A stretch of 64,000 nt of DNA from Planctomycetota bacterium (GTDB lineage Bacteria; Planctomycetota; Phycisphaerae; UBA1845; PWPN01): the NCBI GenBank assembly GCA_029550525.1, contig JAKPHF010000078.1, positions 372,001 through 436,000 of the forward strand, given 5' to 3'. The stretch's first letter is position 1, and each line of letters begins with the position of its first letter. Positions 49,727 to 58,916 of this stretch are shown piece after piece. The notes below the pieces were generated by a model. The model was given only the letters and a program-made list of their open reading frames with translations, was not told the DNA's origin and searched no databases. The translations under genes and the position numbers were made by a program.

Positions 49727-51805
49727 ATGACACGCAACTCTGCCAACACACGAGTGACGCCCCCTCCCCCCGCACGCATTCATGATTCGACATTCAAACT
49801 TATTCCGTCACTCATCATTCGTCGTTCATCGTTCCTGTTCACCCTTCTTTTTTGCCATTTATGTGTCATCTTCGTCCGAGCTGACGCCATCGACACCGCG
49901 CGTCTGCTGGACGACTTGACCGACCTGCCACGGCTGGCCCGGCTGCCCGATCCGGCCTATGTCACGCGACAGTTCTCCAGTTACGATCGCAGCGCCAAGT
50001 CGCCCACGCAGGACTGGTTCGCGAACTGCGACTACGACCAGTTCATCCGCACGGAGCAGCGCGATGGACGCACCGAACACGTGATGATGGACGCCGCGGG
50101 CCCGGGCGCGATCGTCCGCATCTGGTCGGCCAACCCCAAGGGTGTCCTGCGGATTTATCTCGACGAAGGCACCCAGCCGGTCATCGAGCAGAAAATGCAA
50201 GACCTTCTTGGCGGGGCCGTCGAAGACTTCCCTGCCCCGCTGAGCGGCAAACGATCGGGCGGATACAATTTCTATTTCCCCATCCCGTACGCCGGCCGTT
50301 GCGTTGTGACAACCGACGAAGGCGGCTCGTTCTATCACATCAACTATCGCACGTACGCACCGGGCACCCCCGTCCGGACGTTCTCGCCGGGCGACTGCAC
50401 GCGATTGCGAGAGAAAATCCGTCTGGCGGCCGAAACGCTCGCGAACCCGCGCGAGCGCGCCGCACTGCCCGCCGATCGCAGCACGACCGAGTTTGACGCC
50501 ACGCTCGATTCTGCCCGCCCGCGAATCCTGTGGGAACAGCACAACGGCCCGGGTGCGATTTGCGAGTTCCGTGTCCGCCTGACCGCTGCGAACATTGAAA
50601 ACGCCGCCCGCGCGATCGTGCTGACGATCACGTTCGACGATCGCCAAACCGTCGAGTGCCCGCTCGGCGATTTCTTCGCCACCGCCCCGGGGTTGAACGC
50701 ATTCGATTCGCTGCCCGCAGGCGTCACCAGCGATAACCCGCCAGTCATGTACTGCCGCTGGATCATGCCGTTTTCGACCAGCGCCGTGATCGAGGCCAGG
50801 AACCTGGGCGATGAGCCCGTGCATCTGGCCGGCACGCTCTGCACGTCCACCTGGACGTGGGACGACCGCAGCCTGCACTTTCACGCCGATTGGCGAACCC
50901 GCAAACAAATCCCCGCACGACCGACCTTCGATTGGACGCACTTGGCATGCACGGGCCATGGCCGATTCGTTGGCGGCATGTTGCATCTGCAGAATTCTCG
51001 CCGCACATGGTGGGGAGAAGGCGACGAGAAGATCTACGTGGACGGAGAGAGCTTCCCCAGCCACTTCGGCACAGGCACCGAGGACTACTACGGGTACGCG
51101 TACTGTTCGACGCTTCCGTTCACGCACGCGTATCACAACCAGGTTCGCTGCGACGGCCCGGGCAACTTCGGCAACACCTGCGTGAGCCGTTTTCACGTCA
51201 TGGACGACATCCCGTTCACGACGCGCTTTCAGTTCGACATGGAGAACTGGATGGACGCCGATGGCGACGCCTACACCAACCGCGCGGCGGTGAGTTACTG
51301 GTACGCGCGGCCCGGAGGCAAGAGCGCCGGACCCCGCATCACCCCAGCCGATGTCGCCCTGGAAAGCTTCAAGTGGTTCAAGGTGGATGCGGCCCAGGAA
51401 GGCGAGAGCCTGCGCACGGTGCACAAGTCAGCCGGCCGAGCGGTCAAGGAGCAGACGAACGGGAACGGAGAGTGGAGCGACGGTGCTTATCTGCTCTGGT
51501 CGGAAGCTCGCCCGGGCGAAAAACTGACGCTCGAATTTGACTCGCCCAAGGCTGCCACTCAGATCGTTGTGGCGAGCTTCACCAAGGGGCCGACGTTCGG
51601 AATCTTCCGATTGTCCGTGGATGGTCGCCGCGCCGCTGGCCCCATCGACCTGTACGCGCCCACCACGACGACCACCGGCCCAGTCGAGTTGGGCTCGTTC
51701 CCCCTCGCGGCCGGCCCCAACCAGCTGTCGGTCGTCATTGTCGGATCCAACCGGGCGGCCACCAAGAGCTGCCACTTCGGCTTGGACTACCTCCTGCTCA
51801 AGTGA
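49727..51805 (+). CDS. DUF2961 / GH172 family protein, copy 1
   Basis: A 692-residue exported protein of the GH172 family, whose members include difructose-anhydride enzymes and exo-D-arabinofuranosidases. Hallmarks are EHVMMDAAGPGAIVRIWSAN near the start, WWGEGDEKIYVDGESFPSH and FGTGTEDYYGYAY; the last two carry carboxylates likely to be catalytic (inference). A C-terminal beta domain follows. The signal-peptide region is unusual because it is partly encoded by a heptamer repeat (49778-49847). The ATG at 49727 has GGAG 12 bases upstream. The next gene is a paralogue. Confidence 0.88.
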   Translation: MTRNSANTRVTPPPPARIHDSTFKLIPSLIIRRSSFLFTLLFCHLCVIFVRADAIDTARLLDDLTDLPRLARLPDPAYVTRQFSSYDRSAKSPTQDWFANCDYDQFIRTEQRDGRTEHVMMDAAGPGAIVRIWSANPKGVLRIYLDEGTQPVIEQKMQDLLGGAVEDFPAPLSGKRSGGYNFYFPIPYAGRCVVTTDEGGSFYHINYRTYAPGTPVRTFSPGDCTRLREKIRLAAETLANPRERAALPADRSTTEFDATLDSARPRILWEQHNGPGAICEFRVRLTAANIENAARAIVLTITFDDRQTVECPLGDFFATAPGLNAFDSLPAGVTSDNPPVMYCRWIMPFSTSAVIEARNLGDEPVHLAGTLCTSTWTWDDRSLHFHADWRTRKQIPARPTFDWTHLACTGHGRFVGGMLHLQNSRRTWWGEGDEKIYVDGESFPSHFGTGTEDYYGYAYCSTLPFTHAYHNQVRCDGPGNFGNTCVSRFHVMDDIPFTTRFQFDMENWMDADGDAYTNRAAVSYWYARPGGKSAGPRITPADVALESFKWFKVDAAQEGESLRTVHKSAGRAVKEQTNGNGEWSDGAYLLWSEARPGEKLTLEFDSPKAATQIVVASFTKGPTFGIFRLSVDGRRAAGPIDLYAPTTTTTGPVELGSFPLAAGPNQLSVVIVGSNRAATKSCHFGLDYLLLK
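49778..49847. repeat. ATTCATC heptamer array inside a coding region
   Basis: ATTCATG, ATTCGAC, ATTCAAA, then ACTCATC, ATTCGTC, GTTCATC, GTTCCTG in seven-base phase. It lies in the 5' end of the first GH172 gene and encodes part of the N-terminal region before and within the signal peptide. Confidence 0.7.
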
Positions 51806-51936
51806 TCGTCGCCGTCAAGCCGGATCGTCGACCCATCCGCATGCGCGACTGCGCTTGCCCGAGGTCCGCGGAGCCTGCACAATACGCACCGGTCTGAGTC
51901 CGGACGATATTCCCTTTTTTTGCGAAGGAGTCGATC

Positions 51937-53946
51937 ATGCAGAATCGTGCCGTCTCCCGGGCGACCGCTGTTATCCTGCTTGCGCTGACGAGTGTCGCCG
52001 TCGCAGCGCCGGCCATCAACACCGAGACGCTGTTGAACGATCTGATCGATCTGCAGCGCCTCACGCGACTGCCCGACCCGTCCTACGTCACGAAGCAGTT
52101 CTCCAGTTGGGACCGGGCGACCCAGTCGCCGGACAAGGACTGGTTCGCCAATGCCGACTGCGGACACTATCTGCGGATCGAAGAGAAGAACGGCCGCAAG
52201 GAACACGTGATGATGGACGCCGAAGGCCCCGGCGTCATCGTCCGCATCTGGTCGGCCAATCCCAAGGGCACGCTTCGCATTTATCTCGACGGCAGCGACA
52301 CACCCGTGCTCGAATCTCCCATGCAGAAGATCCTGGGTGGCGATTTGCCGGGCATGCCCCGTCCGTTGGCCGGCGAGCGTTCCAAGGGCTGGAACCTCTA
52401 CTTCCCCATCGCCTACGCCAAACACTGCAAAGTCACCAGCGACGAGGGCGGCTTCTACTATCACGTGAACTACCGCACGTATCCAAGTGGCACGGCGGTC
52501 GAAAGCTTCAAGGCCGCTGATCTGTCGCGTCTGGCGAGCAAGATCGAGGATATCGCCGATCGTCTTAATTCGCCGCGAATGAAGGTTCCGCCGCCAGCCG
52601 ACCGCGTGCGCAAGCTGTACGAAGTGACGCTGGCCCCGGGCGCCAAGCAGACGATCTTTGAAGCCACCGGCCCCAAGGCCATCGTCGGATTCCTCACGCA
52701 CATCCAGGCCGAGAACATCGAGACGGCCGCGCGGGCCGTGGTCGTGAGGATGACGTTCGACGGCGAGCAGACCGTCGAGTGCCCGATCGGCGATTACTAC
52801 GGAACAGCTCCCGGGCTCACGCCGTACGCCTCGCTCCCGCTGGGTATCACCGAAGACAGCACGCCCGATTTGTGGAGCCACTGGTGGATGCCGTTCGCCC
52901 GCAATGCAACGGTGAGCCTCGAGAACCTCGGCGATCAGACCGTGCGGCTCAACGGCGGCGTCTCGACGGTGGATTACGATTGGGATGACCGAAGCCTCCA
53001 CTTCCACGCCGGCTGGCGGCAGGAGAAGAAGGTGCCCACCCGGCCGTTCACCGACTGGGCACATCTGGAGTGCACGGGCCAGGGCCGATTCGTCGGCGGC
53101 CATCTGCATATCCAGAACCCCGTTCGCGGCTGGTGGGGTGAAGGCGATGAGAAGATCTACGTGGACGGCGAGACGTTCCCCAGCCACTTCGGCACGGGCA
53201 CGGAAGACTATTACGGCTACGCCTGGTGCTCGCCCGCCCGTTTCGTCCATGCCTATCACAATCAGCCCCGGTGCGATGGTCCGGGCAACTACGGCAACAC
53301 GTCGGTCAACCGATTCCACATCATCGATGACATCCCGTTCACCAAGAGCTTCAAGTTCGACATCGAGAACTGGCATTGGGCGGAGAAAACGTATACTAAC
53401 CGTGCCGCGGTCAGCTATTGGTACGCCCGGCCCGGCGGCAAGCACTTCTTCAAGCCCATCACCCGCGATGATGTGAAGCTCGAAGACATGCCCAAGCCGG
53501 TGGTGTACAAGGTCAAGGGTTGCCAGGAAGGCGAGAAGCTCAAGATCGTGGAGAAGACCGGGCAGGGCCGAACCGAGATTCAGGATCTGACGGGCTTCGA
53601 GAACCAATTCAGCGACGGCCATCACCTGTGGTGGACGCACGGCACGAAGCCCGGTGACAAGCTGACCGTGCACTTCAAAGCCCCCCAGGCCGGTCCGAAG
53701 CGGATTGAAGTCGGCCTGACCAAGGCCCGCGACTACGGCATCGTGCAACTGTACGTGAACGGCAAGAAGGCCGGCGAACCCATCGACCTGTACAACGACG
53801 GCGTGATCCCCTCGGGTCCCATCGACCTGGGCACGTTCGAGCTGGTCCAGGGCGACAACAAGCTGACCGTCGAGATCGTCGGCGCCAACCCGAAAGCCGA
53901 CAAGGCCTACATGTTCGGCCTGGACTACCTCCTTCTGAAGGACTGA
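51937..53946 (+). CDS. DUF2961 / GH172 family protein, copy 2
   Basis: A 669-residue secreted paralogue of the preceding protein. It keeps EHVMMDAEGPGVIVRIWSAN, WWGEGDEKIYVDGETFPSH and FGTGTEDYYGYAW, with a clean signal peptide (ATAVILLALTSVAVA) and AAGGAG eight bases upstream of the ATG. Similarity runs along the full length, indicating tandem duplication. The loops differ, so the two may act on different linkages. A terminator follows. Confidence 0.9.
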   Translation: MQNRAVSRATAVILLALTSVAVAAPAINTETLLNDLIDLQRLTRLPDPSYVTKQFSSWDRATQSPDKDWFANADCGHYLRIEEKNGRKEHVMMDAEGPGVIVRIWSANPKGTLRIYLDGSDTPVLESPMQKILGGDLPGMPRPLAGERSKGWNLYFPIAYAKHCKVTSDEGGFYYHVNYRTYPSGTAVESFKAADLSRLASKIEDIADRLNSPRMKVPPPADRVRKLYEVTLAPGAKQTIFEATGPKAIVGFLTHIQAENIETAARAVVVRMTFDGEQTVECPIGDYYGTAPGLTPYASLPLGITEDSTPDLWSHWWMPFARNATVSLENLGDQTVRLNGGVSTVDYDWDDRSLHFHAGWRQEKKVPTRPFTDWAHLECTGQGRFVGGHLHIQNPVRGWWGEGDEKIYVDGETFPSHFGTGTEDYYGYAWCSPARFVHAYHNQPRCDGPGNYGNTSVNRFHIIDDIPFTKSFKFDIENWHWAEKTYTNRAAVSYWYARPGGKHFFKPITRDDVKLEDMPKPVVYKVKGCQEGEKLKIVEKTGQGRTEIQDLTGFENQFSDGHHLWWTHGTKPGDKLTVHFKAPQAGPKRIEVGLTKARDYGIVQLYVNGKKAGEPIDLYNDGVIPSGPIDLGTFELVQGDNKLTVEIVGANPKADKAYMFGLDYLLLKD

Positions 53947-53993
53947 CGGCCGACAGGTCGCACACCAACTCAATTCACCGTACCGAATAGCGA

Positions 53994-54025
53994 ACGGCGG
54001 GGCTTGACCCCGCCGTCTCTTTTTT
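53994..54025 (+). terminator. Terminator after the second GH172 gene, built on the CGGCGGGG palindrome
   Basis: ACGGCGGGG (53994-54002) pairs with CCCCGCCGT (54008-54016) around CTTGA, then CTC and T6. The core is the reverse complement of the palindrome at 13894-13914. Confidence 0.88.
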
Positions 54026-54199
54026 CCTGGCCCCGACACTCGAACCCATTCGACGACCCCGCAGGGAGTCTCCCCCCGCCGTCTCCCATCGTTGTTATCC
54101 CACCGCTTGGCAGATCCTCCGCTTTTATATAATATCCCGCTTCAACGTCCCCCACCGGAGCGGTCCGGTGTTGAGCCTGACTCAATTCGAGGCAACTCC

Positions 54200-55447
54200 A
54201 TGCGAATCCACTACCTGTTTCCCACGACCGGTTTGACGTTGTTGGCCTTCGCTGCCGTGAGCGTAGCCGCCTCGCCTCGGCCGGTGGTACAGACGGGCAT
54301 CGACGTGCTGGAAGCCGATGGCTTCAAGATCCTCCAGGGCAAACGGGTCGGTCTGATCACCAACCCCACCGGCGTGACCTGGGACCTGCGGAGCACGGCC
54401 GACGTGCTGTTTAACGCCAAGGGGGTCCGTTTAGTGGCACTCTTCGGACCCGAGCACGGCATCCGAGCCAATATCCACGCCGGTGACCACGTCCAGGACG
54501 ACAAGGACGCCAAGACCGGTTTGCCCGTGTACTCGCTGTACGGCAAGACCCGCAAGGCCACGCCCGAGATGCTCAAGGGCATCGACCTGCTGGTCTACGA
54601 CGTGCAGGACGTGGGCAGCCGGTCGTACACGTACATCAGCACGATGGCGCTGGCCATGGAAGCTGCGGCCGAAAACAACATCGCGTTCGTCGTGCTCGAT
54701 CGGCCCAATCCGCTCACCGGCAACCGCGTCGAGGGTCGCCCGCTCGACCTGAAGTACAAGTCGTTCGTCGGCCACCTGCCCATTCCGTACATCTACGGCA
54801 TGACCTGCGGCGAGTTGGCCCGGATGATCAACGGCGAAGGCTGGCTGGCCGGCGGCGTGAAGTGCGACCTGACCGTCGTGCCCATGAAAGGCTGGACCCG
54901 GGAGATGTGGTTTGATCAGACGGGCCTGGTTTGGGTGCCCACGTCACCGCATGTTCCCCGCAAGGACAGTGCGTTGTTCTATGCCGCCACCGGGATCATG
55001 GGCGAGTTGCAGGTGCTCAGCGAAGGCGTGGGTTATACACTCCCCTTCGAGTTGGCCGGCGCGCCGTTCGTAGAGCCCGAAAAGTTGGCCCAAGCGCTGA
55101 ACGATCGCCATCTGCCCGGCGTGGTATTTCGCCCGCTATCGTGGAAGCACTACTACCTGCGAGACACCAAGAGTTTTTTCGGCGGTGTGCAGGTGCACCT
55201 GGTCGATCGCGACGCGGCGGATCTCACGTCCATCCAGTTCCACATCATGGACGCGACTCGGCGGCTCTACCCCGACCATGAGTTCTTCGGCAGCAAGCGG
55301 GATGACATGTTCGACAAGGTCTGCGGCACGGACCAGATTCGCAAGATGTTCCTGGCCGGCAAGTCGGCGGACGAGATCGTCAAGTTCTGGAATTCCGGCC
55401 GGGAGTCGTTCATGAAGACCCGGGCAAAGTATTTGATGTACAAGTAA
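54200..55447 (+). CDS. namZ: DUF1343 / NamZ exo-beta-N-acetylmuramidase (GH171)
   Basis: A 415-residue secreted protein from the ATG at 54200 (GAGG seven bases upstream; signal LTLLAFAAVSVAAS). The GH171 pattern is clear: GLITNPTGVTWDLRSTADVL, LFGPEHGIRANIHAGD, YDVQDVGSRSYTYISTMALA and RPNPLTGNRVEG. NamZ removes terminal MurNAc from the non-reducing end of peptidoglycan fragments. No MurQ, MurP or AmiE gene is visible nearby, so further processing is unknown. The neighbouring GH172 and heparinase-like genes suggest use of cell-wall or glycan debris as food. Confidence 0.92.
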   Translation: MRIHYLFPTTGLTLLAFAAVSVAASPRPVVQTGIDVLEADGFKILQGKRVGLITNPTGVTWDLRSTADVLFNAKGVRLVALFGPEHGIRANIHAGDHVQDDKDAKTGLPVYSLYGKTRKATPEMLKGIDLLVYDVQDVGSRSYTYISTMALAMEAAAENNIAFVVLDRPNPLTGNRVEGRPLDLKYKSFVGHLPIPYIYGMTCGELARMINGEGWLAGGVKCDLTVVPMKGWTREMWFDQTGLVWVPTSPHVPRKDSALFYAATGIMGELQVLSEGVGYTLPFELAGAPFVEPEKLAQALNDRHLPGVVFRPLSWKHYYLRDTKSFFGGVQVHLVDRDAADLTSIQFHIMDATRRLYPDHEFFGSKRDDMFDKVCGTDQIRKMFLAGKSADEIVKFWNSGRESFMKTRAKYLMYK

Positions 55448-55449
55448 GA

Positions 55450-55502
55450 AACGACACGACGGAAGGGAAAGAACGACACGGCGACACGGAGACGCGGCGA
55501 AA
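55450..55502. repeat. GACACGGC-phased short repeat
   Basis: GACACGGC, GACACGGA, GACGCGGC in eight-base steps lie between namZ and the heparinase-like gene. The ribosome-binding site for the latter (GGAGG) follows directly. Confidence 0.5.
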
Positions 55503-55519
55503 GAAGACCGGAGGAATTC

Positions 55520-57364
55520 ATGCGACATTCGTGCTTCATGCTGACGCTGGCGATGGTCCTGGCGGTCTGTGACACTGCACTCTCTCGAGATGCTTCCCAG
55601 CCATCGGCGCAGACGGAGATCCTGGCCAACCTTCGGCCGGGGCATCCGCGGCTGTTCATCGTCGAGGGTGACATCGAACGCATTCGTAAGCTCATCCAGG
55701 AGCATCCCGATGCCCGCAAGCTGCGTGACGATCTCCATGCGCTGGCGGTAAAGCTGCTAGACGAACCGACGGTCGAGCACAAGCTGGTAGGGCCGCGGCT
55801 GCTCGCGCAAAGCCGGGCCTGCTTGGATCGGGTAGCCACGTTGGCGCTCCTGTACCGGCTGGAGGGCGATCGCCGGTTTGCCGCGCGAGCTGAGAAAGAG
55901 ATGCTGGCCGCAGCGGCGTTCCCCGACTGGAACCCCAGCCACTTTCTCGACACGGCCGAGATGAGCAACGCGTTGGGCATCGGTTACGACTGGCTGTACG
56001 ACGTGCTCTCGGCAGACAGCCGCGCGACCATCCGCACTGCCCTCATCGAGAAGGGGCTCCGACCTGGTCTGGACGGCCATCGTAAAGCCGTCTGGTGGAC
56101 GAGAACCACCAACAACTGGAACCAAGTGTGCAACGGCGGCCTGACGGTGGGCGCTTTGGCGATCGCGGATGAAGAACCCGAACTCGCCGCGGAAATCATC
56201 GATTACGCCCGCAAGTCCATCCCGCTGGCGATGACGTCGTTCCAGCCCGACGGCGGCTGCCCCGAAGGACCGGGTTATTGGCACTACGCCATGCGCTATA
56301 CGGCCTTCTATCACGCCGCCCTGCTGACCGCGTTGGGAACGGACTTCGGTCTGGCGGCATCGTCCGGTTACGCCCAGGCCGGCCTGTTTCGCATCCACTG
56401 CACCGGCCCCACGCGTCATACGTTCAACTTCGCCGACGGTGGCTCCGTCCTGGCCAACGCGTCGCTCATGATGTTCATGGCCCGCGTCTTCGATCGCCCG
56501 GTCTATGCGTGGCATCAGCGAACGCTGCGAGCGGGCACCGATGCGTTCGAGCTGGTGTGGTACGATCCACGCGGGAGCGATGCGGATATCCGTGCCCTGC
56601 CGCTCGACGCGCACTTCACCGGCATCGACGTAGTCTTCATGCGTAGCGCGTGGAACGATCCGAATGCTGTCTTCGTCGGGTTCAAAGGCGGTAACAACGC
56701 GGCCAGCCACAGCAATCTCGACCTGGGCACGTTCATCGTCGACGCCCTGGGTGAGCGCTGGGCGATGGAGCTGGGGGCCGACGACTACAACCTGCCCGGC
56801 TACTTCGGCAACAAGCGATGGACGTACTACCGGCTTCGCACCGAAGGCCAGAACACGCTTGTGCTCAACGGCGAGAACCAGGACACCAAGGCCAAAGCGC
56901 CCATCATCGCCTTTCGGTCTTCACCGCAGCAAGCCCTGGCTGTCGCCGACCTGTCTGCCGCGTATACGCAGCACGCCCGGCGCGTACAGCGGGGCGTGGC
57001 CCTGCTCGACCGCAGCCACGTGTTGATAACCGACGAGATCGAGGCGGCGTCGCCCGTCGAAATCACTTGGGCCATGCACACGCCGGCGGTAGTCTCCATC
57101 GAGGGTCCACAGGCCGTCCTGAGGCAAAAAGGCAAGCGCATGGTGGCCCGGCTGATCGAACCGGCTGACACCGCGTGGGCCATCCGGGAGGTCAACCCCG
57201 AACCACCGCAACGGCCGCTCAAAGGCGTCCGGAAGCTCGTGGTTGAGCTCCGGCGGGCCGGCGAGACTCCGGCACGAATCCGCGTGCTGCTCTCACCCGC
57301 CAGCACATCGGCCGACCCGAGCCTGCCGCCGCCGGAGCTGAAAAGGTGGATTCAGCCAGACTGA
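55520..57364 (+). CDS. Heparinase II/III-like polysaccharide lyase family protein
   Basis: A 614-residue exported protein with an N-terminal alpha-toroid (about 50-330) and a C-terminal beta-sandwich (about 360-600), as in heparinase II/III and related alginate lyases. Key segments are RPGHPRLFIVEGDIERI, LDTAEMSNALGIGYDWLYD, TTNNWNQVCNGGL and FQPDGGCPEGPGYWHYAMRY with its Tyr-rich site, then NNAASHSNLDLGTFIVDALG, whose His is family-typical. GGAGG is six bases upstream of the ATG. Likely substrate: an acidic or uronic-acid polysaccharide (inference). Confidence 0.85.
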   Translation: MRHSCFMLTLAMVLAVCDTALSRDASQPSAQTEILANLRPGHPRLFIVEGDIERIRKLIQEHPDARKLRDDLHALAVKLLDEPTVEHKLVGPRLLAQSRACLDRVATLALLYRLEGDRRFAARAEKEMLAAAAFPDWNPSHFLDTAEMSNALGIGYDWLYDVLSADSRATIRTALIEKGLRPGLDGHRKAVWWTRTTNNWNQVCNGGLTVGALAIADEEPELAAEIIDYARKSIPLAMTSFQPDGGCPEGPGYWHYAMRYTAFYHAALLTALGTDFGLAASSGYAQAGLFRIHCTGPTRHTFNFADGGSVLANASLMMFMARVFDRPVYAWHQRTLRAGTDAFELVWYDPRGSDADIRALPLDAHFTGIDVVFMRSAWNDPNAVFVGFKGGNNAASHSNLDLGTFIVDALGERWAMELGADDYNLPGYFGNKRWTYYRLRTEGQNTLVLNGENQDTKAKAPIIAFRSSPQQALAVADLSAAYTQHARRVQRGVALLDRSHVLITDEIEAASPVEITWAMHTPAVVSIEGPQAVLRQKGKRMVARLIEPADTAWAIREVNPEPPQRPLKGVRKLVVELRRAGETPARIRVLLSPASTSADPSLPPPELKRWIQPD

Positions 57365-57458
57365 ACATGCGGATAGCTCGCCGCCCCCCTTCCGGGTCAA
57401 GGGCGGACGAGATCGCCGAGCGAACGATCCACAACCGCAGCTCGGATCGCCGCCAAGG

Positions 57459-57488
57459 TTATCCACAGTTGTGAATTCTTGTGGATAA
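57459..57488. promoter_or_regulatory. Pair of perfect consensus DnaA boxes in inverted orientation
   Basis: TTATCCACA at 57459-57467 and TGTGGATAA at 57480-57488 are both exact matches to the consensus DnaA box, facing each other across 12 bases. A weaker GATCCACA-type site is at about 57426-57433. The 329-base gap between the heparinase-like and repeat lipoprotein genes contains nothing else recognisable. No dnaA or dnaN gene is in the window, so this may be a replication-linked site, a DnaA-titration site, or a DnaA-regulated promoter. Confidence 0.6.
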
Positions 57489-57693
57489 ACATGATGGCCC
57501 GTGGACGAGATGGCTGTTCGTGAACCGGGCGCCGCCGGTCGTACGGCAGATGCTTCTTTCGTCGCCGCAGGAAGACGGATCTCCGTCGCATTCATTCTTG
57601 ACGGCGTTCGGGCGGCTGCTTAATCTTGGCCTCGCAGGGAGACTCGCTAAACATTCCATCACGGATGGGATATTTCTTGCAGGAGGCAGCCTC

Positions 57694-58830
57694 ATGGTCC
57701 GGTCCTCGCGCTTTGCTTACGTCGTCGCAGGGTTGATCTCGGGCACGCTGCTGGCGTTCGCAGCCGGCTGCACCACGGACGAGTTTGTCAAAGATCCCGA
57801 CCAGGTGAGTTCGGCCGGCCCCGCCGCCGAAAACGTACCCGTGCCGACGCCGACGATCCCGCTCGCCGGCCGCTCCGAGGTCGAACTGATCAACGAGCTG
57901 ACCCGCCACCGTGAAGGCTACATCCAGTACCTGCGGGCGCTGGTCACGTTCTACAGCGAGAACGGCTACGAGCAAAAGGCCAACTGGGCCCGGGCGGAGT
58001 TGAAGGACCTCAACAAGGTCAAGATGGGCAACTACGTCATGGATGCCGAAGTGCCCGTCGCGCCCGACACGACGCCCGAAATCCCCGCCATTCCCGTCGC
58101 CGATGCGTACGAACCCGACCTCGTCGAAGAGATGCATCACCACCGCAAGATGTATACCGATTGCCTGAGAGCGCTGGTGGCTTTCTACACGGAGAACGGC
58201 TTCGACGAGAAGGCCAACTTGGCGCGAGCCGAGATGACCGATCTGCAGAAGGTGCATCGGTACAACTACATCCTGGATGCCGAGTTGCCGCTGCCTTCGC
58301 TGCGGCCCACCGAGTCCATCGCCGAGGCGGACAAGCTCTACGAGGAAGGCCTGCGATTGCTGGAAAAGGGCGGGCACCGCGTGCTCTTCTTCTATCACGA
58401 AGGCACGATGAAGAAGGCGTTGAACAAGTTCAAAGAGCTGATCGCCAAGTATCCGACCAGCGACAAGATCGACGACGCCGCCTATTACATCGCGGAGATT
58501 CACAAGGAATACGGTCAGGAGCGCGACAACCTGCTGGCCATCGAATGGTACAAGCGAGCCATCGAATGGAACCCCAACCTGCCGCATCCGGCTTGGTCGC
58601 ACGCCGCCCACATCCTGGATTTCCGCCTACACGAGCGTGAAAAGGCACTGGAGTGGTATTACCTCGTCCTGGAGAACGAGAAGGACCAGACCGACCCCCG
58701 GTTCGCGATGAACGTGGAGGTTGCCCACAAGCGAATCCGGGAGCTGACCCGCGAGAAGACGCGTTATGCCCCGGCCGAACCGACGCCGGTGGCGCCGGCG
58801 GATCCAGAGCGGGTACCGGTTGCGGAATGA
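57694..58830 (+). CDS. Lipoprotein with internal repeats and TPR-like tail
   Basis: A 378-residue predicted lipoprotein from the ATG at 57694 (AGGAGG seven bases upstream), lipobox AFAAGC. Two similar 60-residue blocks follow: HHHRKMYTDCLRALVAFYTEN matches an earlier RHREGYIQYLRALVTFYSEN, and EKANLARAEMTDLQKVHRYN matches QKANWARAELKDLNKVKMGN. The second half has TPR-like helices (ALNKFKELIAKYPTSDKIDD; AIEWYKRAIEWNPN). It could scaffold an envelope complex. DnaA boxes lie about 205 bases upstream. Confidence 0.75.
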   Translation: MVRSSRFAYVVAGLISGTLLAFAAGCTTDEFVKDPDQVSSAGPAAENVPVPTPTIPLAGRSEVELINELTRHREGYIQYLRALVTFYSENGYEQKANWARAELKDLNKVKMGNYVMDAEVPVAPDTTPEIPAIPVADAYEPDLVEEMHHHRKMYTDCLRALVAFYTENGFDEKANLARAEMTDLQKVHRYNYILDAELPLPSLRPTESIAEADKLYEEGLRLLEKGGHRVLFFYHEGTMKKALNKFKELIAKYPTSDKIDDAAYYIAEIHKEYGQERDNLLAIEWYKRAIEWNPNLPHPAWSHAAHILDFRLHEREKALEWYYLVLENEKDQTDPRFAMNVEVAHKRIRELTREKTRYAPAEPTPVAPADPERVPVAE

Positions 58831-58878
58831 GATCGCGAAGAGACAAGCGGCAGGACGATTATCCTCGATATTGCTCAC

Positions 58879-58916
58879 GAACCACGGACCATTGACAACT
58901 GACAACGGACCAACGA
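58879..58916. repeat. ACTGACA/GGACCA heptamer-phased repeat upstream of the isomerase start
   Basis: GGACCATTGAC, AACTGAC, AACGGACC and AACGA precede the ATG at 58917 directly. The block is nearly the same as that at 31642-31702. Confidence 0.7.

Noticed and set aside
51787..54039. A 750-codon minus-strand frame across the second GH172 gene
   Set aside because: It is antisense to a gene with strong family motifs and has low-complexity composition typical of shadow frames.
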